Below, in pieces: positions 33,201 through 42,296 of a stretch of 42,821 bases of DNA; the stretch's first letter is position 1; every line of letters starts with the position of its first letter. The stretch lies in NCBI GenBank assembly GCA_964606895.1, contig CAZSHX010000039.1, forward strand, positions 1 through 42,821. The letters are read 5' to 3'. The notes under the pieces are model-generated. The model ran no database searches, was not told where the DNA came from, and worked only from the letters and a program-made list of their open reading frames with translations. This DNA is from CAZSHX01 sp964606895 (GTDB taxonomy: Bacteria; Bacteroidota; Ignavibacteria; Kapaibacteriales; UBA2268). Position numbers and translations under genes: made by a program.

Positions 33201-33992
33201 ATGGATAAATTAGAAACCATATCATCGTTAGAAGGAAGAGCATTGCTCTACGACCTTTTTCACGAATTTCGTTACGAAAAACAGCTTTCCAGTTTTTCGA
33301 CTCTTGCACTTTGCTGGAGGATATGTGCTCACGAAAAGGAAATTTTCAGATACAGCAAAAAGGAAGTAACGATTGTTCATCCCTTAGGTTATTTTTCAGG
33401 AACTGCCCTCTGGATGGAAGAAATAGTTAACAGATTTTACTATCCCACTATCAATTCATTTGTCTATTTAGGTGCCGCATTGCTTCTTGTTCTTATCGGC
33501 ATCAGAAGGTTCAGCGATTCAGTTACTGACGGCATGGTGATTTCGGGTGTTATATTCGAAGCCATGATGCTTGTTTTCATGTTTGTTGTCATGCTCTTTA
33601 CTCCAAATGATGAAAGCAATGTCAGACCAAATAAAGATGGGGATGAAGAGAGTTCTGTAACTGATTTGATTATTGAAGTAGGTGAGATTGCTACAGACTT
33701 TGCGGCTGTTGTTGTTCAGTTGGAACAGATGAACAACAGGCTTGAAAATTTAGTTCAGTCGCAGGAGGATTTGATGAATTCTGTAAATAATATTGCTGAA
33801 GTTACTTCACTCGCAATTGCACCTAACCCCAAAATGCTTGAAGCCATGAACGAAACAAATTCTGCTCTGATTCAGTTTAAAGATACGGTTCGCGAATTAA
33901 ACTTTGGAGCTGAAGCTCTACGCAGGGAGGAAATCGAATTTGCAGTCAAAAAGGAAGTTGAAAGAATTCTTGTTGACAAAATAATTAAATAA
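33201..33992 (+). CDS. GldL-like inner-membrane motor protein (divergent, candidate)
   Basis: 263 residues, not close to any family I can name with certainty. Residues 1-80 form a soluble, helical N-terminal part. Two membrane helices follow (about 84-103 and 111-133) with a short polar turn. The second reads GMVISGVIFEAMMLVFMF, with a membrane-embedded Glu120, and ends in a TP. The rest (140-263) is a cytoplasmic acidic coiled-coil-like region. This matches the layout of GldL/PorL, the T9SS motor subunit, whose transmembrane glutamate carries protons. The next gene, 1 base away, encodes a GldM-like protein, which supports the idea. The extra N-terminal part is unlike typical GldL. The assignment is inference. 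Confidence 0.5.
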   Translation: MDKLETISSLEGRALLYDLFHEFRYEKQLSSFSTLALCWRICAHEKEIFRYSKKEVTIVHPLGYFSGTALWMEEIVNRFYYPTINSFVYLGAALLLVLIGIRRFSDSVTDGMVISGVIFEAMMLVFMFVVMLFTPNDESNVRPNKDGDEESSVTDLIIEVGEIATDFAAVVVQLEQMNNRLENLVQSQEDLMNSVNNIAEVTSLAIAPNPKMLEAMNETNSALIQFKDTVRELNFGAEALRREEIEFAVKKEVERILVDKIIK

Positions 33993-33993
33993 G

Positions 33994-35505
33994 ATGGCAA
34001 ACCCCAAAAGAAGAAGAACAGTCGAAATTTATTTCGTGCTTTACCTTGCGGCATTAGTTTTTCTACTGCCCGATAAACGCGATATTGACCGTTATTTCCT
34101 CAATAATGTCGGCACTCCAATTTTTCAGCCTCTGTTTTCACTACTTCCCGAAAAAACTACTTTGACCTGCAGAGCTATTATTGACTCTACAGGTCCCAAA
34201 ATCTTATCTCTTGATTCTATCAATACTATTTTCTATTCAGGTGATGTTGAATATGTTAATTTTGAATTTGAAATAATAGACCAAACACTGCGACAAAGCA
34301 TCAAGCTAACTTCAAATGACAGACCATCAACCAAATTCTTCAAATCCGTTTCACATCCGAATCAACAGGCTGTTTCATTTCAGTGGTCACCTCCATTATT
34401 TGAAAAAGTTAGTAAAACTTATCTCGTACGAGTCATCGCAACAGCACGGTCAAAAGGAAATAATCCTATATTTTTGGGACAAAAAAATACAAACGGTTCG
34501 CCGCAAACTTTTCAGGTGAAAACTCAATTCAGTCTTTTGTTGATTTATCTGAACAGTTCTACGGGACTACCAATGTTTCCGCAAGGGAATCAAATCGTTC
34601 CTATGGATACAAATTCGTTACTTGCTAATGCATACCGAAATATGATGACACCGCAAATACCTACTGGAAAAGTTGGGTTGTATGTTCAAAATTACGAAAT
34701 TAAAGCAATTGCATATCAGCAATGGTCACATGTTATAACTGCAATTAATGTAAATCTTTTAAAAGATTTATCAGTAAAAGAATTTATAGTTACAAATATC
34801 CCCGAAGGGAATGGGGGAGAAGCTTCAATTTTAGATACACAGGAAGATAAATTTATTATTCGTGGAAAGACACCATCTTTCGGAAAAACTAAGGTTTATA
34901 TTCGTATAAAAAGAAAATATGATGGTGGTGAAGATTCAAAAACTTTTGTTGTTTCGCCGCTACCTTATGAACAACCCGATTTAGATAAATTCATGTATCC
35001 CGACCAAACCTATAATATTGACCCGAAACTGCCTTTAATCGGAAGAGAAACGAGAGCATTCGTTAAAGAGGGTAACACCGTAAGGGCAAGGAGCAATCAG
35101 GGTGAAAAATTCCAATTTACTCCTAATATGAGTGACATTGGAAAAACTCTTAACTTTGAAAGGTATATTGATACTAATTTATTGGGACAGCCCCTTGCCA
35201 TCAAAATTCTGAATTTTCCTGAACCTGAAATACTTGATATCAAAGAAAGAGGACAATTAGAACTCGATATACAAACCCGTGCTTTCGGTTTTCATAACAG
35301 GGAAAGAAATGAGATTGTCCGTTTTGAAGTTCAGGGTAATGCCCGCTATCAGGACCTCCGCGGCAGGATTTCCGACCTGAATGATGTCCGATTGCAACAC
35401 TTTTTATTTACTCCTGCCAATCCTAAGAAACCGTTTGAATTTACTATAACTGCATTCGATAAGCGAGGAAGAAAATCTTACCAGAAATCCTATAAAAAAG
35501 ATTAG
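33994..35505 (+). CDS. GldM-like periplasmic motor protein (divergent, candidate)
   Basis: 503 residues, near the 510-520 residues typical of GldM/PorM. A basic start (KRRR, residues 5-8) leads straight into one membrane helix (about 10-26) without a cleavage site. The rest is periplasmic and beta-rich, with segments that look like successive beta-sandwich domains: about 60-170, 195-320, 325-400 and 405-503. The third ends with ILNFPEPEI, resembling the PxPxP-type linker before GldM domain 4. GldM rotates or moves in the periplasm, driven by the GldL ring, to power type IX secretion and gliding. No gldK or gldN lies nearby, so the identification needs profile searches. Confidence 0.5.
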   Translation: MANPKRRRTVEIYFVLYLAALVFLLPDKRDIDRYFLNNVGTPIFQPLFSLLPEKTTLTCRAIIDSTGPKILSLDSINTIFYSGDVEYVNFEFEIIDQTLRQSIKLTSNDRPSTKFFKSVSHPNQQAVSFQWSPPLFEKVSKTYLVRVIATARSKGNNPIFLGQKNTNGSPQTFQVKTQFSLLLIYLNSSTGLPMFPQGNQIVPMDTNSLLANAYRNMMTPQIPTGKVGLYVQNYEIKAIAYQQWSHVITAINVNLLKDLSVKEFIVTNIPEGNGGEASILDTQEDKFIIRGKTPSFGKTKVYIRIKRKYDGGEDSKTFVVSPLPYEQPDLDKFMYPDQTYNIDPKLPLIGRETRAFVKEGNTVRARSNQGEKFQFTPNMSDIGKTLNFERYIDTNLLGQPLAIKILNFPEPEILDIKERGQLELDIQTRAFGFHNRERNEIVRFEVQGNARYQDLRGRISDLNDVRLQHFLFTPANPKKPFEFTITAFDKRGRKSYQKSYKKD

Positions 35506-35623
35506 CATTTTCGATTAATCGAGCAATTCCCTTTTCCTTGGGGGATTGAATTTATTATTTTTTGAAACAAAACATTATCTCTGTCGTAGTAGTTAGTTGT
35601 TAAAGGTAAATCGAGGAAAAGAA

Positions 35624-36973
35624 ATGAAGAAATTAGTATTATTGATTTTTATGATGACTGCGGGTTTTTCCGCTTATTCTCAGCCCGTAACAGGCAAACA
35701 GACTTATTCTTTGCGGGAATGTCTGGATATTGCCCTCAAAAATAATCCCGAAATCAAACTGGCTTACTCTCAGGTTGGGCTTGCCTCTGCAGATTTAACT
35801 TCTGCTTTTGGCGATTTTCTTCCTTCAATCAGGGCTAATTCGGGATACACCAGACAGCTCAATGCCGATGGAGGTCAAACAATGAACATTCAGGGGCAAA
35901 CTTTCAACGTAGGCAAAGTTGAGCCTAATTCATACAATATGAGTGTTGGTGCAAGTCTGAATATCTTTAACGGATTTCAGAGAGAAAGAAATTATTCCAG
36001 AGCTCAGGATGTTCTAAATTCAACTTATCTGAACATTAAATATATTCAGCAAAAAGTTTTGCTTTCTGTTTACAGATTGTATGTTGAAACAGTCAGGAAT
36101 TCTCAGTTAGTCAAAATTCGCAAGGACAATTTTGAACTTGGACTTAAAAATCAGGAAAAAATTAAAGCTAAATATGAAGCAGGTGCCTTTCCTTTGACAA
36201 ATGTAATTGCAGGAGAAGCGGATTTGAGCGAAAGAGAATTAGCTTTGGTTCAGGCAGAAAACACTGTAAGTATTTCAAAATCAAATTTACTTACATCTAT
36301 GGGTTTGTTTCCCGATATTACTGTTGAATTTCAGGAAAGCAGTCTTCCTTCGGATATAACTATTGAAGAAATGAAGAAATTCAGGAATGAATCAGGTGGT
36401 TTTGAATCAAATGTTCAGGAAGCTTTGAATAAACGAGATGATTATCAGGCTACAAAATTACAGATTTCTGCGGCAAAAACTTCAATTGCTATGGCAAATG
36501 CAAGTTATTATCCTACTCTTGGTGCTTCGGGTGGTTGGTCTTGGGCAAATTCCGATTTAACTGATTTCAGTAAACTTGGCAGGAGCTATATCGGTTTAAG
36601 TTTGAGTATACCGATTTTTGAAAACTTCAAAGTGAACTATCAGGTTGAGTCATCCAAGTTACAACTGATTCAGGCTGAACTCCAGCAGTTTCAGCTTGAG
36701 CAGTCAATCCGCGGTGCTTTAAAAAATGCTTTTATAAACCTTGAAGCCGCAGAAAAGCAACTCGAAATTTCCGTGAAATCAATCAGTGCCGCCCAAAGAA
36801 ATTTTGACTTCATACAGGAAGGCATGAAAGTTGGTTCCGTTAGTAATTCAGACTATTATATCGGGAATAATTTGTTTTTAAATGCTCAAATCAATAGAAT
36901 TAGTGCAATTTACAATTATTATCAGGCACAAAAAGAATTACTTTTTGCTGTCGGTAAATTATCAAGTTTCTAA
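35624..36973 (+). CDS. TolC-family outer-membrane efflux protein (second copy)
   Basis: 449 residues from the ATG at 35624, preceded by GAGGAAAA; the upstream TTG at 35597 is not needed. A cleavable signal peptide (1-20, ending AYSQ) leads to the OEP repeats: YSLRECLDIALKNNPEIKLA, and later ISAAQRNFDFIQEGMKVGSV. It is clearly shorter and different from the TolC at 16.4-17.9 kb. It starts a MacAB-type exporter run that continues to 42.3 kb, so it likely serves as its outer-membrane channel. Confidence 0.93.
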   Translation: MKKLVLLIFMMTAGFSAYSQPVTGKQTYSLRECLDIALKNNPEIKLAYSQVGLASADLTSAFGDFLPSIRANSGYTRQLNADGGQTMNIQGQTFNVGKVEPNSYNMSVGASLNIFNGFQRERNYSRAQDVLNSTYLNIKYIQQKVLLSVYRLYVETVRNSQLVKIRKDNFELGLKNQEKIKAKYEAGAFPLTNVIAGEADLSERELALVQAENTVSISKSNLLTSMGLFPDITVEFQESSLPSDITIEEMKKFRNESGGFESNVQEALNKRDDYQATKLQISAAKTSIAMANASYYPTLGASGGWSWANSDLTDFSKLGRSYIGLSLSIPIFENFKVNYQVESSKLQLIQAELQQFQLEQSIRGALKNAFINLEAAEKQLEISVKSISAAQRNFDFIQEGMKVGSVSNSDYYIGNNLFLNAQINRISAIYNYYQAQKELLFAVGKLSSF

Positions 36974-36999
36974 ATTCATTAAAAAAATCGGAAAATATT

Positions 37000-37044
37000 A
37001 TGAAAATTAATTTACATTTATCAATATCGGGAGAAGCTGTATGA
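37000..37044 (+). CDS. Possible 14-residue leader ORF
   Basis: An ATG at 37000 opens a 14-codon frame (MKINLHLSISGEAV) whose TGA overlaps the start of the next gene as ATGA. The ribosome-binding site of the next gene (GGGAG) lies inside it, so it could couple translation. There is no further evidence that it is translated. Confidence 0.25.
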   Translation: MKINLHLSISGEAV

Positions 37045-37757
37045 AATGCGAAAAATGTGGAAACGAGTATCCATCACCTTATTATTTTTCAACACCGACA
37101 GTGTGCAACGAATGTTTCAAGGTATTGTCCGCCGAAGAACAAAACAGTTACCTTCAGGCTAATGCGGGTTTTATTCAAATGAACGAGTTGGCTTACAGAG
37201 TCGGATTCGGCAGAAGATTAGCCGCATCTCTTCTCGATTTTTTGATACTGGGGATTGTTATTGTCATCGTTTTTCAGGCAAACGGTTTTTTCAGTTCTTA
37301 TATTAATTTCGTACAATCAATTGCTGAAAATCCATCAAACCGTGAATTGATGCAAGAATTACAAAAGCAGTTTATGTCAGATAATATGACGAATTTCTAT
37401 TTTGCTAATCTGCTCTCCATAGTCTATTCCTCACTTGAAATATTAATCGGGGCAAGTCTTGGAAAATTAATTTTGGGAATTCAGATTGCAAAAGCAGACA
37501 GAAATAAAGGCAACTATACTACATTAGCTTACAGATTTGCATTGAAAAACCTTGCTATGCTTTTTTCTGTGTTGTGGCTTGCTACAAGTTCAGGTGTCTT
37601 CAATACACTCAATGTTATCTCAAGTATATTGCTGATAGTCGGATTCTTCTTTGTTCTTGGACAAAAGAGACAGGCTTTTCATGATATGATTGCCAAAACT
37701 GCGGTTTTCAGAAAAACTGACGTTATTGATGAACAACCTGAAATCAAATTGATTTAA
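37041..37757 (+). CDS. RDD-family membrane protein with N-terminal zinc ribbon
   Basis: 238 residues. The N terminus has four cysteines, C3-C6 and C22-C25, spaced as a zinc ribbon. The RDD domain follows (about 50-225): VGFGRRLAASLLDFLILGIV carries the R and D residues, and later IGASLGKLILGIQIAKADRN and KRQAFHDMIAKTAVF. Three or four membrane helices are visible. RDD proteins include Na+/H+ antiporter-like and unknown members, so the function is uncertain. It sits between tolC and macA genes of an exporter operon with short spacers (67 and 22 bases). Confidence 0.85.
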   Translation: MKCEKCGNEYPSPYYFSTPTVCNECFKVLSAEEQNSYLQANAGFIQMNELAYRVGFGRRLAASLLDFLILGIVIVIVFQANGFFSSYINFVQSIAENPSNRELMQELQKQFMSDNMTNFYFANLLSIVYSSLEILIGASLGKLILGIQIAKADRNKGNYTTLAYRFALKNLAMLFSVLWLATSSGVFNTLNVISSILLIVGFFFVLGQKRQAFHDMIAKTAVFRKTDVIDEQPEIKLI

Positions 37758-37779
37758 TTTAAAATATTGGATAGATGAA

Positions 37780-39063
37780 ATGGCTAAGAAAAAATCAAAA
37801 AAGAAATTAATAATTATTATTAGTTTTATAGTTGTTGCAATCATTGGAACAATTGTGTTTATCTCGTATAGTAATAACAATCAGGCTATTACGGTTACGA
37901 CATCAAAAGTTGAAAAAAGAACAATTTCCCAGTCAGTTTCTGCAATCGGCAAAATCCAGCCCGAAACTGAGGTTAAAGTTTCTTCCGAGACATCTGGCGA
38001 AATTATTATGCTTGGGGTGAAAGAAGGGGATTCTGTTCGTGCCGGCAAGTTAATGGTCAGAATCAAACCCGACATTATCGAATCCCAGCTCGAGCAGTTT
38101 AAAGCCGCCGCTGAAGCCTCAAAAATGGAAATTGACATGACCAAAGCTGAAAAAGAACGTGCTGAAAATGATTTGAAAAGAGTTACGGAACTATTTAAAA
38201 AAGAATATGCTTCAAAGCAGGAATATGAAACTTCAAAATCAACTTATGAAAAATCAGTTTCTTCTTACATGGCTTCACTTTCAAGATACCAGCAGTCATT
38301 AGCCACCTTGAAACAAATTGAAAAAACTGCTTCAAGAACTACGATTTTTTCACCTATTACAGGTATTGTCACTCTGCTAAACGTAGAGCAGGGTGAAAAG
38401 GTTGTTGGAACTGCACAGATGGCAGGTACCGAAATGTTGAGAGTATCAGACTTAAGTGTTATGAATGCCATGGTGGATGTTGATGAAAACGATATCGTCC
38501 TGGTTAAAATCGGAGATACAGCAAAAATCGAAGTGGATGCCATTCCCGATAAATTCTATAAAGGCGTCGTCGTCGAAATGGGTCATTCTGCTTTGGTAAA
38601 TTCACTTGGTACTCAGGATCAGGTAACAAATTTCAAAGTAAAAATCAGAATGATTGACAAAGACTCACAGTTTCGTCCCGGAATGAGCTGTAATGTTGAA
38701 ATTCAGACTCAAACCAAACAGAATGTTCTTGCAGTTCCGCTTCAGGCTGTAACAGTCCGCGATACTGCCGCAAATTTCAAGGAAGTTGACGAGAGTGCTT
38801 CCATTCAGAAAAAAGATGATGAAGAATCAAAACAAAAAATCAAAAGACCACCTTCAGTTGTATTCGTGAAAGACGGTGATAAAGTTAAGAGTAAATATGT
38901 TAAATCGGGCATAAGTGATAAAGGCTTCATTGAAATAATTGACGGACTAAAAGAAGGCGAAGTGATTGTCAGTGGAAACTATATGGCAGTTAGCAAACTT
39001 TTGAAAGACGGTTCGAAAATTAAAGTGGACAGTATCCTGAATAAAAAAATTAAGAAAAAGTAG
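37780..39063 (+). CDS. MacA-type periplasmic adaptor
   Basis: 427 residues with an N-terminal membrane anchor (about 8-28), lipoyl half-motifs (KVSSETSGEIIMLGVKEGDS), an alpha hairpin (about 90-185), and beta-barrel/membrane-proximal domains ending with VVEMGHSALVNSLGTQDQ and GLKEGEVIVSGNYM. A charged linker (about 325-350, ESASIQKKDDEESKQKIK) interrupts the last domain. It would link the downstream ATPase and permeases to the TolC at 35.6 kb. The ATPase gene follows 7 bases later. Confidence 0.93.
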   Translation: MAKKKSKKKLIIIISFIVVAIIGTIVFISYSNNNQAITVTTSKVEKRTISQSVSAIGKIQPETEVKVSSETSGEIIMLGVKEGDSVRAGKLMVRIKPDIIESQLEQFKAAAEASKMEIDMTKAEKERAENDLKRVTELFKKEYASKQEYETSKSTYEKSVSSYMASLSRYQQSLATLKQIEKTASRTTIFSPITGIVTLLNVEQGEKVVGTAQMAGTEMLRVSDLSVMNAMVDVDENDIVLVKIGDTAKIEVDAIPDKFYKGVVVEMGHSALVNSLGTQDQVTNFKVKIRMIDKDSQFRPGMSCNVEIQTQTKQNVLAVPLQAVTVRDTAANFKEVDESASIQKKDDEESKQKIKRPPSVVFVKDGDKVKSKYVKSGISDKGFIEIIDGLKEGEVIVSGNYMAVSKLLKDGSKIKVDSILNKKIKKK

Positions 39064-39070
39064 AATATTT

Positions 39071-39787
39071 ATGGATTTGCAAGATAATAAAATAATTGAA
39101 ATTGACCACATCGCAAAAATCTACCAAATGGGTTTGGAAAAGGTTTTTGCCCTGAGGGATGTTTCTCTGACACTCAGAAGAAATGAATACATAGCCATAA
39201 TGGGTCCGTCAGGTTCGGGTAAATCAACCCTGATGAATATTCTTGGCTGTCTGGATACTCCAACACTTGGGAAATACCACTTTAAAGGTATGGACGTAAA
39301 TGATATGGACGACAACGAACTTGCTTCAATCAGAAACAAGGAAATCGGTTTTGTTTTTCAGACATTCAATCTACTGCCCAGAGCATCCTCACTGAAGAAT
39401 GTTGAATTGCCGCTTGTTTACGGAGGAGTATCGAAAACCATCAGAACCGAAAGAGCCAAAAAGACTCTCGAAGATGTTGGTTTGGGCGACAGAATTACTC
39501 ATAAACCAAATGAACTTTCAGGTGGACAAAGGCAAAGGGTAGCAATTGCAAGGGCTTTGGTCACAAATCCTTCTATCATTCTTGCCGATGAACCAACGGG
39601 TAATCTTGATACTAAAACGGGAGTTGAGATTATGAAACTTTTTGCAGACCTCTGGAAAAAAGGAAATACGATTATTGTGGTTACTCACGAAGAAGAAATA
39701 GCAAGACATGCAAAACGAATAATACGTTTAAGAGATGGATTGGTGGCAAGTGATGAAGTTAATGAAAACCAAATTATACCGAATTAA
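39071..39787 (+). CDS. ABC transporter ATPase, MacB/LolD type
   Basis: 238 residues forming one nucleotide-binding domain. Walker A GPSGSGKST (45-53), Q-loop VFQTFNLLPR, signature LSGGQRQRV (149-157), Walker B IILADEPTGNLD and the H-loop VVTHEE are all intact, and the TLMNILGCLDTPTLG segment is diagnostic of the MacB/LolD/FtsE group. It hydrolyses ATP to drive the two MacB/FtsX-type permeases just downstream. Unlike E. coli MacB, ATPase and permease are separate proteins. Confidence 0.96.
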   Translation: MDLQDNKIIEIDHIAKIYQMGLEKVFALRDVSLTLRRNEYIAIMGPSGSGKSTLMNILGCLDTPTLGKYHFKGMDVNDMDDNELASIRNKEIGFVFQTFNLLPRASSLKNVELPLVYGGVSKTIRTERAKKTLEDVGLGDRITHKPNELSGGQRQRVAIARALVTNPSIILADEPTGNLDTKTGVEIMKLFADLWKKGNTIIVVTHEEEIARHAKRIIRLRDGLVASDEVNENQIIPN

Positions 39788-39793
39788 GATATC

Positions 39794-41047
39794 ATGATTT
39801 TTCAGGAAGCAATAGAAGCATTCAAACTTGCAATAGACTCGATGAGGTCAAATAAACTTCGTAGTTTACTTGCCTCGCTGGGTGTTGTTATCGGAATTTC
39901 ATTTGTTATTCTGATGGGTTGGGTTATCGGCGGGTTGGATAGTGCATTGAAAGAAACGGTTAATCTTTTTGGAGAAGATATTCTCTATATTGACCAGTGG
40001 GATTGGGCTGGCGGTCATAACTGGCGGAAAGAAGAATACAGAAAACCAATTACTCTTGAGCAGGCTAATGAATTCTGCAAAAATGTTAAAACTGCCGAAC
40101 TTGCTACGCCTCTTGCAATGCAGGGTGGAGCAAAAGTTATTTTGGACGGCGAGCAGTATCAGGGGATGATGGTTCAAGGTTCCAGAAGTGATTATGGGCT
40201 TACTCCCGGGGGTTCTGTTATTCAGGGCAGATTCTTTTCGCAAACCGAAGACCAATACAGTGCAAATGTTGTTGTTATCGGCTATGGCGTGATGACAACT
40301 TTATTTCCCGATAGTAATGCTTTAAACAAAGAAATAAAAATTAACGGCAGAAAATTTCAGATTATCGGAGTAGTGAAAAAGCAAGCTACATTTCTTACAG
40401 ATTTCATGGACCAGAAACTATATATACCGCTTGAAACATATAAAAGTTCTTTCGGAAATTTCAAACGTTCATTATCAATTGCCGTTAAAGCAGGGAGTAA
40501 AGAAAGATTGGACGAAGTAAGGTCGGAAGCCGAAGGACTGATGAGAACAGTTCGAAATATTAAACCAGGCGGCAAAAATGATTTTGCCATAAATGAAACC
40601 AAAACTTTGGAAGAATCGCTAAAAGCAATCCGAATAGCTGTTTGGAGCATTGGAATTGGTATGACTGTTCTGTCATTCATTGTAGGTATTATCGGTATAA
40701 TGAATATTATGTTCGTTTCAGTTGCCGAAAGAACTAAAGAAATCGGCATAAGAAAGGCTATAGGAGCCCCGAAGCGTTCAATATTGATGCAGTTCATAAT
40801 CGAAGCGGCAGTTTTGTGCCTGTCGGGAGCTTTTATTTCGCTTGCCGGTTGTTCTATACTGATTTATCTAACTGCAACTTTTCTTCCGAAATATGTATCT
40901 GCGGCAGAATTTCTTAAACCGTTCATGCCTGTTGATTTATTAATAATTGCCTCAATCGTTTCAATAGTTGTCGGTATTCTTGCAGGTGTTATTCCTGCCA
41001 CCAGAGCGGCACGGCTTGACCCTGTTGATGCACTGAGACGAGAATAA
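39794..41047 (+). CDS. MacB/FtsX-type permease 1
   Basis: 417 residues with four membrane helices: one near the N terminus (about 18-42) and three at the C terminus (about 275-400). MacB_PCD periplasmic domain lies between. The N terminus has SMRSNKLRSLLASLGVVIGI; the FtsX domain includes ERTKEIGIRKAIGAPKRSIL and the end PATRAARLDPVDALRRE, both typical. It works with the ATPase 6 bases upstream. It is paralogous to the next gene, and the two probably form a heterodimer. Confidence 0.94.
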   Translation: MIFQEAIEAFKLAIDSMRSNKLRSLLASLGVVIGISFVILMGWVIGGLDSALKETVNLFGEDILYIDQWDWAGGHNWRKEEYRKPITLEQANEFCKNVKTAELATPLAMQGGAKVILDGEQYQGMMVQGSRSDYGLTPGGSVIQGRFFSQTEDQYSANVVVIGYGVMTTLFPDSNALNKEIKINGRKFQIIGVVKKQATFLTDFMDQKLYIPLETYKSSFGNFKRSLSIAVKAGSKERLDEVRSEAEGLMRTVRNIKPGGKNDFAINETKTLEESLKAIRIAVWSIGIGMTVLSFIVGIIGIMNIMFVSVAERTKEIGIRKAIGAPKRSILMQFIIEAAVLCLSGAFISLAGCSILIYLTATFLPKYVSAAEFLKPFMPVDLLIIASIVSIVVGILAGVIPATRAARLDPVDALRRE

Positions 41048-41066
41048 TTTAATAAAAAAGAAAAAA

Positions 41067-42296
41067 ATGAATTTCAGCGAAAGTATCATATTAGCATTCG
41101 ACTCAATCAGAGTGAACAAACTTAGAACTTTTCTAACTTTGCTCAGTATTTCTATTGGTGTTTTTGCCATTATCGGTGCGGGAACTCTTGTTACGTCGCT
41201 TACGGGAACTGTTGACAAACAGCTTGCAGAAATCGGAGAAAATACTTTCTGGATTCAGAAGATGCCGAGTGTGGTAACCGGAAGTAATTGGCATAAATAC
41301 ATGAAAAGAAAGCCGTTAACCTACTCGCAGGTGAAAGACCTTAAACGAATGATGACTTATACTTCTCAAATTAGCGGAGTCAGTTACAGCCAGGGAAATA
41401 CAATAAAATCAGGGAATCTTTCCACAAATCCCGATGTAACTCTAATTGGTTCGGACGACATATATTTCTCTAATATGAACATTGTTGTTAAAGAAGGACG
41501 ACCTTTTCTCGAAGAGGATATTAATCAAAGCAGAAACGTGGCTATCATCGGAAATGACGTTACCGTCAAGATTTTCCCGAATATGAATCCAATCGGCAGA
41601 AAAATTACAATTAAAAACCAAAGCTACGATATTATCGGCACTCTCGAAATAAAAGGTGCAGTGATGGGAAAGAGTCAGGACAACAGTATTTATATTCCAA
41701 TAACTCCTTTTCTGAAATATTTTGCTTCTGAATGGGATGAATCGTTAACTATAACAATCAAAGCTCCGTCAAAAGATTTGCGGTCGGCTACGGTTGACGA
41801 AGCGATCGGCAATCTTAGAGTAATCCGCAATCTGAAGCCTTGGATTGAAAATGATTTTGAAGTGAATACAAATGAAACAGTTACCGAACAATTCGGCGGA
41901 TTTGTAAGCTTTCTTACTTATTTCGGATTTTTCTCGGGTGCAATTGCTCTTATTGCCGCAGGAGTCGGAATCATGAATATCATGCTTGTTTCTGTAAAAG
42001 AAAGAACCCGCGAAATCGGAATAAGAAAAGCAATCGGAGCAAAGCGAACATGGATTTTGATGCAATTCATGGTCGAAACAATTACATTATGTCAGATTGG
42101 CGGTTTTATCGGAATCATTCTTGGAGTTTCGGGTGGATGGGCTTTAGGCAGTCTTGCCCAAATGAGTGTTACCATTCCGATTAACTGGATCATCGGAGCA
42201 ATTGTGCTTTGTACAATCCTTGGTCTGGCATCAGGAGCTTACCCCGCTTGGAAAGCCGCAAAACTCGACCCGATAGATGCTCTCAGGTACGAATAA
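41067..42296 (+). CDS. MacB/FtsX-type permease 2
   Basis: 409 residues with the same layout as the preceding gene: first helix with SIRVNKLRTFLTLLSISIGV, a MacB_PCD periplasmic domain (about 50-265), and a C-terminal FtsX domain with ERTREIGIRKAIGAKRTWIL and the end YPAWKAAKLDPIDALRYE. It closes the exporter operon begun at 35.6 kb. The substrate is unknown; macrolide-like compounds, lipids or peptides are the usual range for this family. Confidence 0.94.
   Translation: MNFSESIILAFDSIRVNKLRTFLTLLSISIGVFAIIGAGTLVTSLTGTVDKQLAEIGENTFWIQKMPSVVTGSNWHKYMKRKPLTYSQVKDLKRMMTYTSQISGVSYSQGNTIKSGNLSTNPDVTLIGSDDIYFSNMNIVVKEGRPFLEEDINQSRNVAIIGNDVTVKIFPNMNPIGRKITIKNQSYDIIGTLEIKGAVMGKSQDNSIYIPITPFLKYFASEWDESLTITIKAPSKDLRSATVDEAIGNLRVIRNLKPWIENDFEVNTNETVTEQFGGFVSFLTYFGFFSGAIALIAAGVGIMNIMLVSVKERTREIGIRKAIGAKRTWILMQFMVETITLCQIGGFIGIILGVSGGWALGSLAQMSVTIPINWIIGAIVLCTILGLASGAYPAWKAAKLDPIDALRYE

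Noticed and set aside
33201..33992. Reading this gene as MotA/ExbB/TolQ
   Set aside because: It has only two helices near the middle and lacks the third helix and conserved motif of that family; GldL layout fits better.
39071..39787. MacB-type ATPase as the missing ATPase of the TetR efflux operon
   Set aside because: It is of the MacB/LolD type and co-located with its own FtsX-type permeases, while ABC-2 permeases use a different ATPase group.
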